Source of the DNA: Channallabes apus
Taxonomy: Eukaryota; Chordata; Actinopteri; Siluriformes; Clariidae
Assembly: GCA_030522415.1 (NCBI GenBank)
Contig: CM060127.1
Location: forward strand, 11,696,707-11,760,706
Reading direction: 5' to 3'
DNA length: 64,000 nucleotides
Within the stretch, counting starts at the first letter, position 1, and every line of letters begins with the position of its first letter. Below, in pieces: positions 14,356 through 26,300 of the stretch. The notes under the pieces are model-generated. The model was given only the letters and a program-made list of their open reading frames with translations, searched no databases and had not been told where the DNA came from. The position numbers and the translations under genes were made by a program.

Positions 14356-17300
14356 TGAGAGGAGGAGGGAGAAGGCGCACACACTCACACACACAACAGA
14401 ATCAGTGGTTTCTGACACAGAGAGAGAAACAGAATCTTGCTTTTGCTTTATGCGCGCGCACAAGTGTGTTATAATAAACAATACACATGCGTGTTAAAGG
14501 ACACGCATACAAAATAAAAGATGGTTTACGCACACACACAGTCACAGTGTTATAGTAAACAGTACAGTACATGCGCGCACGTTACCTATACAAGTGGCAC
14601 AAGCGCACTGAGACTGAGCATGGGAGATGATTACCCACAATTCTGCAGCGCGAGAGAGAGAAGAACCATTGGCTCAGTTGTGATCACGTGACATTCAGCG
14701 TCAATACAAGAAGTACATGCGTGCCACATGATACTCGATGATACTTGGTAAATCAATGGTAAATCAAGATTAGCTTGTTTTTAAAGTCAAAATTTATTTA
14801 AATATTTTGCTCATTTTGCGGAACGCTCGCAAACCGGGTTACTCGCAATCCAAGGTTCCACTGTATATGGAACAAATAAATATTTGGACAATGACACTAT
14901 GACAGACAAAGTGCTTTAACACAGCAAGTTACAAAGTACAAATACTTCGTTACCTTACTTAAGTAGAAATTTTGGGTATCTATACTTTACTGGAGTAATT
15001 ATTTTTCAGCGACTTTTTACTTCTACTCCTTACATTTTTAAGCAATTATCTGTACTTTCTACTCCTTACTTTTTAAAAACAGCCTCGTTACTTTATTTTT
15101 ATGATCAGAACACGCAACCCCTCCGGTCGCATGATAAGAACGCGCACAACGCCCCCATTACCCCCCCCGTCACATGATCAGAACGCGCACAACGCCCCCC
15201 CCCCCCCGTCACATGATCAGAACGCGCACAACCCCCCCCCCCACTCGTCACATGATCAGAACGCGCACAACCCCCCCCCACTCGTCACATGATCAAAACG
15301 CGCACAACGCCCCCCCCCCCCCGTTGCATGATCAGAAAGCGAGACCTTAATGCTTTTGTCGCCCCTCACGGTACTTTTACTTTTATACTTTAAGTAGTTT
15401 TGAAACCAGTACTTTTAAACTTTTACTTAAGTTAAAAGCTTGTGTTGATACTTCAACTTCTAAAGAAGTATTTTTGAACCCTAGTATCTATACTTATACT
15501 CAAGTAATGAATGTGAATACTTTTGACACCACTTTCTATTATCTAAAGTTATATTAATAATAAATGTGTTGCTTATATTGGTAAATGTAATTGATCACAG
15601 CACTTAATTTTACTTTTACTTCACTACATTTCAAAGTAAAATACCATATTTTCTACTCTATTACAGTACATTGTGTAACATCAGTGTTTGATGTGACAGC
15701 AAGTGCACCAATCAGGATACAGCATGCACTTTACTTAAGATGGATTACTTGCACATTGCACCCATTAGATGTCTATGTCTTTTAGTGCAGTAGCCTGGAA
15801 TACTGAATGCGTAGGAAAACAACTGAAGAAAGTCCTGGCTCAAACTCGCAACTTCATCACAAATGGCCTTATTTAATTTTTTTTATCATGGAAAACATGG
15901 AAAGCCATTTTCAAATTCCTTCTCTGCCATTCCCATTCTCATAAAATTTTTCCTACAAGGTTTCCCCCTTAATTCTGATTTGTAAAATTCAAATTCTTTA
16001 ATTTTGTATGTCATCTTCTATACCGCTTTATCCTGTATTAGGGTCGCGGGGTCCTGGAGCCTATCCCAGGAGACTCTTGGCACAAGGCAGGGTACACCCT
16101 GGACAGCGTGCCAATCCATCGCAGAGCACACACACACTATGGTCAATTTGGGAACACCAATTAGCCTAATCTGCATGTCTTTGGACTGTGGGAGGAAACC
16201 GGAGTACCCGGGGGAAACCCACCAAGCACGGGGAGAACATGCAAACTCCATGCACACAGAGACGGGAATCGAGCCTGGCCGGGAATCGAACCCGGACCCT
16301 GGATGTGCAAGGCGACAGTGCTAACCACTACACCACCGTGCCGCCTCATTTTGTATGTGTTTAAAATAAATAAATCGTTACGATGACTGTTGAGTGCATG
16401 GGTAATTAGCTAGCAAAGAACTAGTAACCCTCGAGCGGCAAAGCAACAAAAACTATATTAGAGCCTGATACAGTATACTGTGTTGGATATTTGGTCCTTA
16501 GTATGGTCCTTAGTTACTATACAAGAGAAGTTGCTTTGTTTGTTTTCTTGATCTCATCAGAGGGAAGGCAGCTGTTAGAGGTATTACATTATATACAAGT
16601 GATAACATGAACAGGAACTAATACTGGTGTAAAAAGAATAATAATATAATAAGATGGCGCCGGTGAGGTCGGCTGCCGTCACGACTGCTCCGACCACCTT
16701 TTCTTTGTTTTTGTTCTTTAAGTTAGTTTTCAGTGTTTTAAAATCGGCAAAATCACCACCATTGAGTACATTAGGTATGATAGAGACACTCTTGTTTCTA
16801 TTGGTATACAATGTACTCACAATTCGACGTTTTTAACTCCGGATCCGAGCTGGCCGAGTGAGATCCTGAGGGAGAACAATGGATGCGACGCGAAGCGGAG
16901 ACCTCGAGGGAGACGAGCTGGGGTGAGGAACAGGCTCAGGGCCCGTGCACACCGCACACCTCTGCCTAGCATCCTGCTCGCCAACGTCCAGTCACTGGAG
17001 AACAAGCTCGATGACCTCAGGGCCAGGATCAAGTTCCAGAGAGACATTCGGGACTGCAATCTCCTCTGCTTCACCGAGACATGGCTGAACCCAGCGGTGC
17101 CAGACCACGCCATACAGCCAGCCGAGTTCTTCTCGGTTCACCGCATGGACAGGACGCGGGACTCGGGGAAGTCAAGGGGAGGCGGTGTGTGCTTAATGGT
17201 GAACAACAGCTGGTGCAACAGCGCGAGCGTTGTTCCTCTTACACGCTCCTGCACACCAAACCTGGAACTACTGTCCATCATGTGTCGTCCATTTTATCTT

Positions 17301-20300
17301 CCACGGGAGTTCACATCGGTCATAATCAGTGCCGTTTACATTCCTCCACAAGCAGACACAGACAAGGCCTTATGCGAGCTGCATGAGGCGCTCACACAGC
17401 ACCAGACACAACACCGGGACGCTGCGCTCATTGTGGCGGGGGATTTTAATAGTGCCAACCTCAAACGCGCAGCGCCAAACTTTTATCAGCACATCACCTG
17501 CCCCACCAGGGGCGAAAGGACACTGGACCATTGTTATACCACGGTCAAAGACGGTTACAAGGCACAATCTCGTCCAGCGTTTGGTAAATCCGACCACGCC
17601 GCCATCTTCCTCATGCCAAAATATAAACAAAGGCTGAAACAGGAAGTTCCGGTCCTGAGGGAGGTCGCGCGCTGGACGGACCAATCGGTGGCCGCGTTAC
17701 AGGACGCACTCGATGACGCAGACTGGGACATGTTCAGAAACAGCTCCGATGATGACGTCAGCGTGTTTACGGAAGCGGTTGTGGGATTTATTGAAAAGCT
17801 GGCAGACGATACGGTAGAGAAAAAGACTATCAGAACGTTTCCCAACCAGAAGCCGTGGGTGGATAAAACCATCCGCGACGCTCTGAGATCTCGCACAGCT
17901 GCCTACAACACGGGACTTGCGTCGGGGGACATGGAACCGTACAAGGCTGCGTCATATAACGTCCGGAAGGCGGTGAAAGAGGCGAAGCAGCGCTACGGGA
18001 GAAAACTAGAGTCACAGCTTCAACAGAGTGACTCTAGGAGCCTGTGGCAGGGACTAAGAACAATAACGGACTATAAAGCACCAGCATCCGGTATGACGAA
18101 CGCGGACGCGACTCTGGCAGACGAGCTGAACACATTTTACGCTCGCTTCGAGGCTGCAGCTAAAGACGCTAGCAATGCTAATGCTAACGGCGCTAATGCT
18201 AACGGCGCTAATGCTAGCGGCGCTAACGGCTGTAGACAGGAAGACACAGCCAGCACCGGGAACGCGCTCATCATCTCCGAGCACGACGTGAGGAGAGCCT
18301 TCAAGAGAGTGAACACCAGGAAAGCAGCAGGACCAGACGGCATCTCAGGTCGTATTCTCAGAGCCTGCGCAGACCAGCTAGCACCTGTGTTCACTGAGAT
18401 ATTCAACATCTCTTTATCTCAGTCGGTGATCCCCACATGCTTCAAAGAGTCCATTATTGTTCCTGTCCCAAAGAAACCACATCCTGCTTCTCTCAATGAC
18501 TATCGCCCTGTAGCCCTCACCTCAGTAGTGATGAAGTGCTTTGAACGCCTTATCAGAGACTTCATCATTTCTTCACTACCCGACACACTGGACCCACTAC
18601 AGTTTGCATACCGTCAGAACCGCTCCACAGACGATGCAATCTCTCATCTCCTCCACACATCACTCACTCACCTGGACACTAGGAAAGGGAATTATGTTAA
18701 AATGCTCTTCATCGACTACAGCTCTGCTTTTAACACAATAATTCCCTCCACACTCACCACCAAGCTGGAGCACCTGGGACTGAGCTCATCTATATGTCAG
18801 TGGATCTCCAATTTTCTGACTGGCAGACCACAGGCAGTAAGGATGGGCGGACATGCCTCAGCCACACTCACTCTCAGCACTGGAGCCCCCCAGGGTTGTG
18901 TTCTGAGCACCCTGCTATACTCTTTGTACACCCACGACTGCGTGGCCACTACCAACTCCACCTCCATCATCAAGTTTGCTGACGACACCGTCGTGGTGGG
19001 ACTGATCACCAACAATGATGAGTCGGACTACCTAGAGGAGATTGGAAATCTGGAGAACTGGTGCCAGAGGAACAATCTCCTCCTGAACGTCAGTAAGACA
19101 AAGGAGCTGATAGTGGACTTTAGTACAAAGCAGGAGAGGAACTACCAGACCCCCGTCATCAACAGGAGCCCAGTGGAGAGAGTGGACAGCTTCAGATACC
19201 TCGGTGTTCACATCACGCAGGACCTGTCATGGTCCTGTCACATCAGCACTGTGGTGAAAAAAGCCCGGCAGCGTCTCTACCACCTCAGACGCTTGAGAGA
19301 CTTTAGACTGCCCTCCAAGGTGCTCAGGAACTTCTACTCCTGCACCATAGAGAGCATCCTGACGGGAAACATCACGACCTGGTTCGGGAACAGCACCATG
19401 CAGGACAGACGAGCTCTACAGAGGGTGGTGCGATCAGCCGAGCGCATCATCCGCACTGAGCTCCCTGACCTACACTCCATCTACAGCAAGCGGTGCTGGA
19501 CTAAGGCCAGGAAGATCATGAAGGACCTCAGTCACCCCAGTAATGGACTGTTCTCTTTGTTGCGGTCTGGGAAGAGATTCCGCTCCCTAAAGGCCAACAC
19601 AGAGAGACTGAGGAGGAGCTTCTTCCCGCAGGCAATAAGGTCTCTCAATCACACAATCACACCTCCACACAGGACTAATAACATCTTTTAAGCTCACAAC
19701 ACTGACTGGACAATCATGGACACATTCATACACACTTGCACTAAATACTCATACATCTGGACAATTGCACATGTCACCTCCATGCATATTTGCACAACCA
19801 CTGACATTTTAATCCTATATTTTTGCAATATTTTATTATGCCCTTATGCACAGTTAATTTTACTAGTTAAAATAATTTCTTTAGTATTTCCTTTTTATTG
19901 ATTATTTATTTTACGTACAAGCTTTTATTTTCTTTTTTTAAGGTCACTGGCGGTCGTATAAAGCATTTCACTGCATATTATACTGTGTATGATTGTGTAT
20001 GTGACCAATAAAATTTTTATTTGAATTTGAATAATAATATTTATTTAATTTATAAGACAGGTATCAAATATACCAGACTGTGAAGGTTTTTCTGACTGGT
20101 GACTTTACCTCTCACTCACAGACAGAAACAGTATGCTAAAAAAACCTTATACTGTAAGTTAGCAAGGGTAATTTGAAGATGTTTTTTTTTTCCTCTGAGT
20201 GCCTAGCTTTTAAGATCATTTACAAAATGCTGATGGGATGTTTTTAGGAGCAGTTGCAAAATTTCACAGAGTTGTTCTCCGTTTTCTTGGCGGTATGCTT

Positions 20301-23300
20301 CAGGTTGTTGTCTTGTTAAAATCTAAACTATTCCCCCTAGCCTGAAATCATGAGCATTCTGCAGAAGGTTTTAACACAAGATAGCTATTTATTTTTCTGC
20401 GTCCATTTTCCAATCTATACTGACTAGTTGCAGAAAAACATCCCCACAGTATGATGCTGCACCACAGTGGCTGACTGTAGGGATAGTTTTAATAAGCAAA
20501 AGCCAAAAACCAAGTTAAAGCGCAGTGTCTGATCTTTGTGTCATCAGAGGGTTTGCTTCTTATGGTCTGAGAGTCCTTCAAGTGCTTTTTGACATCAGGC
20601 CCATGAGGCTGTCATATGCCGTTTAGTGAGGAATGGCTTCTGTCTGGCCCTCTACTGTACAATAGAGGCCTGAATGGTGGAGTGCTGCATGATGGCTGTC
20701 CTTCTCTAAGTCTCTCCTATCTCCACAAGGGAACTCAGCACGTCATTTACAGTGAACCAAGGCCCTTCCTCCCCGACAATTTAATCTGGCTTGGTGGCCA
20801 GATCTGGGAGGACTGTTGGTTGTTACAAATCTCCTACATTTGAGAATAATGTAGGCTACTGTGCTCTTGGACATTTTCTTGTATTCTTCCTCCGATATGT
20901 CTTGACAGAATTCTGTCTTGCAAGCCCACACATAATTCACTCAGTGTCGTGGCTTTGTTTTCACTCTGACATACACCATCTACAGTACTACACTATGAGA
21001 CCTTATAGACAGATGTGTGCCTTTTTTTTCCATGTTTTTTTATCATGGAAAACATGGAAAGCCATTTTCAAATTCCTTCTCTGCCATTCCCATTCTCATA
21101 AAATTTTTCCTACAAGGTTTCCCCCTTAATTCTGATTTGTAAAATTCAAATTCTTTAATTTTGTATGTCATCTTCTATACCGCTTTATCCTGTATTAGGG
21201 TCGCGGGGTCCTGGAGCCTATCCCAGGAGACTCTTGGCACAAGGCAGGGTACACCCTGGACAGCGTGCCAATCCATCGCAGAGCACACACACACTATGGT
21301 CAATTTGGGAACACCAATTAGCCTAATCTGCATGTCTTTGGACTGTGGGAGGAAACCGGAGTACCCGGGGGAAACCCACCAAGCACGGGGAGAACATGCA
21401 AACTCCATGCACACAGAGACGGGAATCGAGCCTGGCCGGGAATCGAACCCGGACCCTGGATGTGCAAGGCGACAGTGCTAACCACTACACCACCGTGCCG
21501 CCTCATTTTGTATGTGTTTAAAATAAATAAATCGTTACGATGACTGTTGAGTGCATGGGTAATTAGCTAGCAAAGAACTAGTAACCCTCGAGCGGCAAAG
21601 CAACAAAAACTATATTAGAGCCTGATATACTGTGTTGGATATTTGGTCCTTAGAGTTTATGGTCCTTAGTTACTATAGAAGCGAAGTTGCTTTGTTTGTT
21701 TTCTTGATCTCATCAGAGGGAAGGCAGCTGTTAGAGGTATTACATTATATACAAGTGATAACATGAACAGGAACTAATACTGGTGTAAAAGGAATAATAA
21801 AGTTGGCTGTTATATAAGCATGGTCAATTACAGATCATTACAGTAACAAAGTTAGAAGTGCACAGTATAGTAGGTCTTTGTATGCTGTAAAATGAAATTT
21901 CTCTTCACTGCACTCCTTGCAATCAGTTGAACCTGAACAAACACCAATCCTCATTCTAAAATCTAGTGGAAAGCCTTTCAAGAAGAGTGGAGATTATTCT
22001 AACAAGAAAGTGGGAATAGATCTGAATGTAATCATCAACAAGCACATATACAGTAGGTGTGATAGACAGAGGTGTACAACAATCTGGTATATACTGTAGC
22101 GTACTTACTTTTATGTCCAGTGCTTATCGTATCTGACATCTGACATTCTTCTATCATGCTTGGATGTTTTAAGAATGTTGCAACCATGTACAGCTATACT
22201 CAGCATTACTTACTCTGCTTTTCTGGATTCTGCAATCACAGGCAGGAGCTTCAGAAGAACCTCATCTGATTTACACAGTTTGTTGGAATATTTCTTAAGG
22301 ACAAATGTGTCTTCTTCATGCGCTGATGTCAGTAACGTATACACCACCGCTGACCACTGAGAAGGAGTAAGATCGCTTTGTTGTAAATTTCCAGATTGCA
22401 GGTAGTGTTGGATTTCCTTAACTAGAGAATGATCCTCCAGTTCATTCAGACAATGGAACAGATTGATGGATTTCTCTATTGGGGGATTCTCTCTGATCTT
22501 CTCCTTGATGTAATTAACTGTTTCTTGGTGACTGTGGGAGCTTCTTCTTGTCTGTCTCATTATGGTTTGTAAGAGTATCTGATTGGACTCCAGTGAGAGA
22601 CCAAGAAGAAAGCGAAGGAAAAGATCCAGATGTCCATTTTCACTCTGTAAAGCGTAATCTACAGCACTCTTGTGTAAGTCTGAAATTGTAATTTCTCTGA
22701 GTGGCATCCACATTTTAGAAAACAGATTTGCAATTACTCTTAGCATAGAAAACCTCTGCTGTTGAAGAACATTTCTCTGTTCATTCATGAAAGTCAGGTG
22801 CACATACAGAGCTGCAAGGTGCTCCTGAATGCTCAGATGAACAAAGCAGTACACTTTACTCTGGTGAAACCCAAACTCCTCTCTGAAGATCTGTGTACAC
22901 ACTCCTGTATACACCAATGCTTCTGTCATATCAATGCCACACTCCTTCAGGTCTTCCTCATAGAAGATCAGGTTTCCTTTCATCAGCTGCTCAAAAGCCA
23001 GTTTCCCCAGTTTCAGAACCATTTCATTATCTGCCTCTATGCTCTTTGGGTACTTTTTCTTTATGTTGTTTATCTGAATGATGAGGAAGTGTGTGTACAT
23101 TTGAGTCAGAGTCTTGGGGATCTCTCCACTCTCTGCTTCACCCAACATTCTCTCTAGAACAGTGGCTGAAATCCAGCAGAAGACTGGGATGTGGCACATG
23201 ATATAGAGGCTTCTTAATGACTTCAGGTGTGTGATGATTCTGTTGCTCAGGCTCTGATCACGTATCTTCTTCCTGAAATATTCCTCCTTCTGTGGGTCAT

Positions 23301-26300
23301 TGAACCCTCGTACCTCTATGACTCGATTGACAAACTCAGAGGGGATTTGATCAGCTCCTGCTGGTTGGGAGGTGATCCAGATGAGAGCAGAGGGAAGCAG
23401 ATTCCCTTTGATCAGGTTTATCAGCAGCACAGGCACTGATGCTGATTCAGTTATATCACAGAATCTATCTGTGTTCTGAAAATCCAGAGAGAAACGACAC
23501 TCATCCAAACCATCAAAAATGAACAGAACTTTGTCCAAGCTGGAAATGTCTGTTTCTTTTATCTCTTTTAAAAAGAAATGAAGGAACTCTCTTAGACTGA
23601 GCTTTTTATCCTTCATCAAATTGAGCTCTCTGAAAGGAAGTGGAAATATGAGATGAAGATCCTGATTTGTTTTCCCTTCAGCCCAGTCTAGAATGAATTT
23701 CTGCACAGAGACTGTTTTTCCAATGCCAGCGACTCCCTTTGTCAGAACACATCTGATGGGTTTGTTTTCTTCAGATAAGGGATTAAAGATCTCACTGCAT
23801 TTGATTGGTGTTTCCTCTTTTGCTGCTCTCCTGGATGCTGCCTCGATCTGTCTCACCTCATGTTCATTATTGACTTTTCCACTTTCTCCTTCTGTGATGT
23901 AGAGCTCTGTGTAGATCTCATTAAGAAGTATAGGGTTTCCCTGGTTTGTCATCACCTCATTTACTTGCTGAAACTTCTTTATCAGAGCTAATTTGTATTC
24001 ATCCTGGAGATGAGGCTCAGTTGTTGCAGAGTTAAACCTGTAAAGTAACACAGTTATGGACAATTATGGACAAATTCTGTGTGAAGTAAAGAAGCTTCTT
24101 TATACTGTATACTGTATATATATATAAATACACATGCAGTATACAGTACACACAAGGTGATTCACTCGAAAGAGGTCCTGAATATTCAGTTTTAACTCTC
24201 GCTATGATGAAGTAATCTGAACCAAAAAAAATGCTACTCATTTATGTGTAATCAATTGTATTCCTTGCAATGCTGGAATTGTTCTCTGTTTTTGGAAGAC
24301 ACATTATGATGCAGTGCGCTCCATGTTCCTGAACGTATCTGCAAGGATATCTGGGAGAATTTTCCTTCAAATCTTCCACAGTGTGAGGCTCATTCTAATA
24401 CATTTTTTCTCCTGTGTTGCCTACTTTTTCGCCATGAGAAGAGATTGATGATCCTGTTGTTTCCAGTTTACGTATCATTCTCTAAATAACACTCTTTGAG
24501 GGTACGTCAAGAACTCTATATTTCTTTATAAATTCACTGAACATTACTGTACACCACCATCCAGATGAGAAGTCGAGTGATTGAGTGTAGGGGTATGCCA
24601 TTAAACAGTGTAATAGCTGTCTGGCACCTACCTTATCAGTCCGTTTCAGTGCCATCCTGATGCTGCATACAATACAGTGGTGTGAAAAACTATTTGCCCC
24701 CTTCCTGATTTCTTATTCTTTTGCATGTTTGTCACACTTAAATGTTTCTGCTCATCAAAAACCGTTAACTATTAGTCAAAGATAACATAATTGAACACAA
24801 AATGCAGTTTTTAAATGAAGGTTTACGTTATTAAGGGAGAAAAAAAACTCCAAATCTACATGGCCCTGTGTGAAAAAGTGATTGCCCCCCTTGTTAAAAA
24901 ATAACTTAACTGTGGTTTATCACACCTGAGTTCAATTTCTGTAGTCACCCCCAGGCCTGATTACTGCCACACCTGTTTCAATCAAGAAATCACTTAAATA
25001 GGAGCTACCTGACACAGAGAAGTAGACCAAAAGCACCTCAAAAGCTAGACATCATGCCAAGATCCAAAGAAATTCAGGAACAAATGAGAACAAAAGTAAT
25101 TGAGATCTATCAGTCTGGTAAAGGTTATAAAGCCATTTCTAAAGCTTTGGGACTCCAGCGAACCACAGTGAGAGCCATTATCCACAAATGGCAAAAACAT
25201 GGAACAGTGGTGAACCTTCCCAGGAGTGGCCGGCCGACCAAAATTACCCCAAGAGCGCAGAGACAACTCATCCGAGAGGCCACAAAAGACCCCAGGACAA
25301 CATCTAAAGAACTGCAGGCCTCACTTGCCTCAATTAAGGTCAGTGTTCACGACTCCACCATAAGAAAGAGACTGGGCAAAAACGGCCTGCATGGCAGATT
25401 TCCAAGGCACAAACCACTTTTAAGCAAAAGGAACATTAAGGCTTGTCTCAATTTTGCTAAAAAGCATCTCAATGATTGCCAAGACTTTTGGGAAAATACC
25501 TTGTGGACCGACGAGACAAAAGTTTAACTTTTTGGAAGGTGAGTGTCCTGTTACATCTGGCGTAAAAGTAACACAGCATTTCAGAAAAAGAACATCATAC
25601 CAACAGTAAAATATGGTGGTGGTAGTGTGATGGTCTGGGGTTGTTTTGCTGCTTCAGGACCTGGAAGGCTTGCTGTGATAAATGGAACCATGAATTCTAC
25701 TGTCTACCAAAAAATCCTGAAGGAGAATGTCCGGCCATCTGTTCGTCAACTCAAGCTGAAGCGATCTTGGGTGCTGCAGCAGGACAATGACCCAAAACAC
25801 ACCAGCAAATCCACCTCTGAATGGCTGAAGAAAAACAAAATGAAGACTTTGGAGTGGCCTAGTCAAAGTCCTGACCTGAATCCTATTGAGATGTTGTGGC
25901 ATGACCTTAAAAAGGCAGTTCATGCTAGAAAACCCTCAAATAAAGCTGAATTACAACAATTCTGCAAAGATGAGTGGGCCAAAATTCCTCCTGAACGCTG
26001 TAAAAGACTCGTTGCAAGTTATCGCAAACGCTTGATTGCAGTTATTGCTGCTAAGGGTGGCCCAACCAGTTATTAGGTTCAGGGGGCAATTACTTTTTCA
26101 CACAGGGCCATGTAGGTTTGGATTTTTTTTCTCCCTAAATAATAAAACCCCTCATTTAAAAACTGCATTTTGTGTTTACTTGTGTTATCTTTGACTAATA
26201 ATTAAATGTGTTTGATGATCAGAAACATTTTGTGTGACAAACATGCAAAAGAATAAGAAATCAGGAGGGGGGCAAATAGTTTTTCACACCACTGTATATT

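Noticed and set aside
14273..14497. Three overlapping frames across the GT tract
   Set aside because: Microsatellite artefacts within a dispersed repeat.
15105..15330. CRISPR-like array
   Set aside because: Repeats are separated by poly-C of varying length, not unique spacers, and the context is a vertebrate genome.
16012..16347. tRNA gene at the SINE head
   Set aside because: A and B boxes are present, but the whole 336-bp unit with target duplication is a SINE.
17370..18409. Minus-strand frames opposite the L2 ORF
   Set aside because: Shadow frames in GC-rich LINE coding sequence.
22762..23157. Plus-strand frame of 131 codons within the NACHT exon
   Set aside because: Antisense shadow of the NLR coding sequence.
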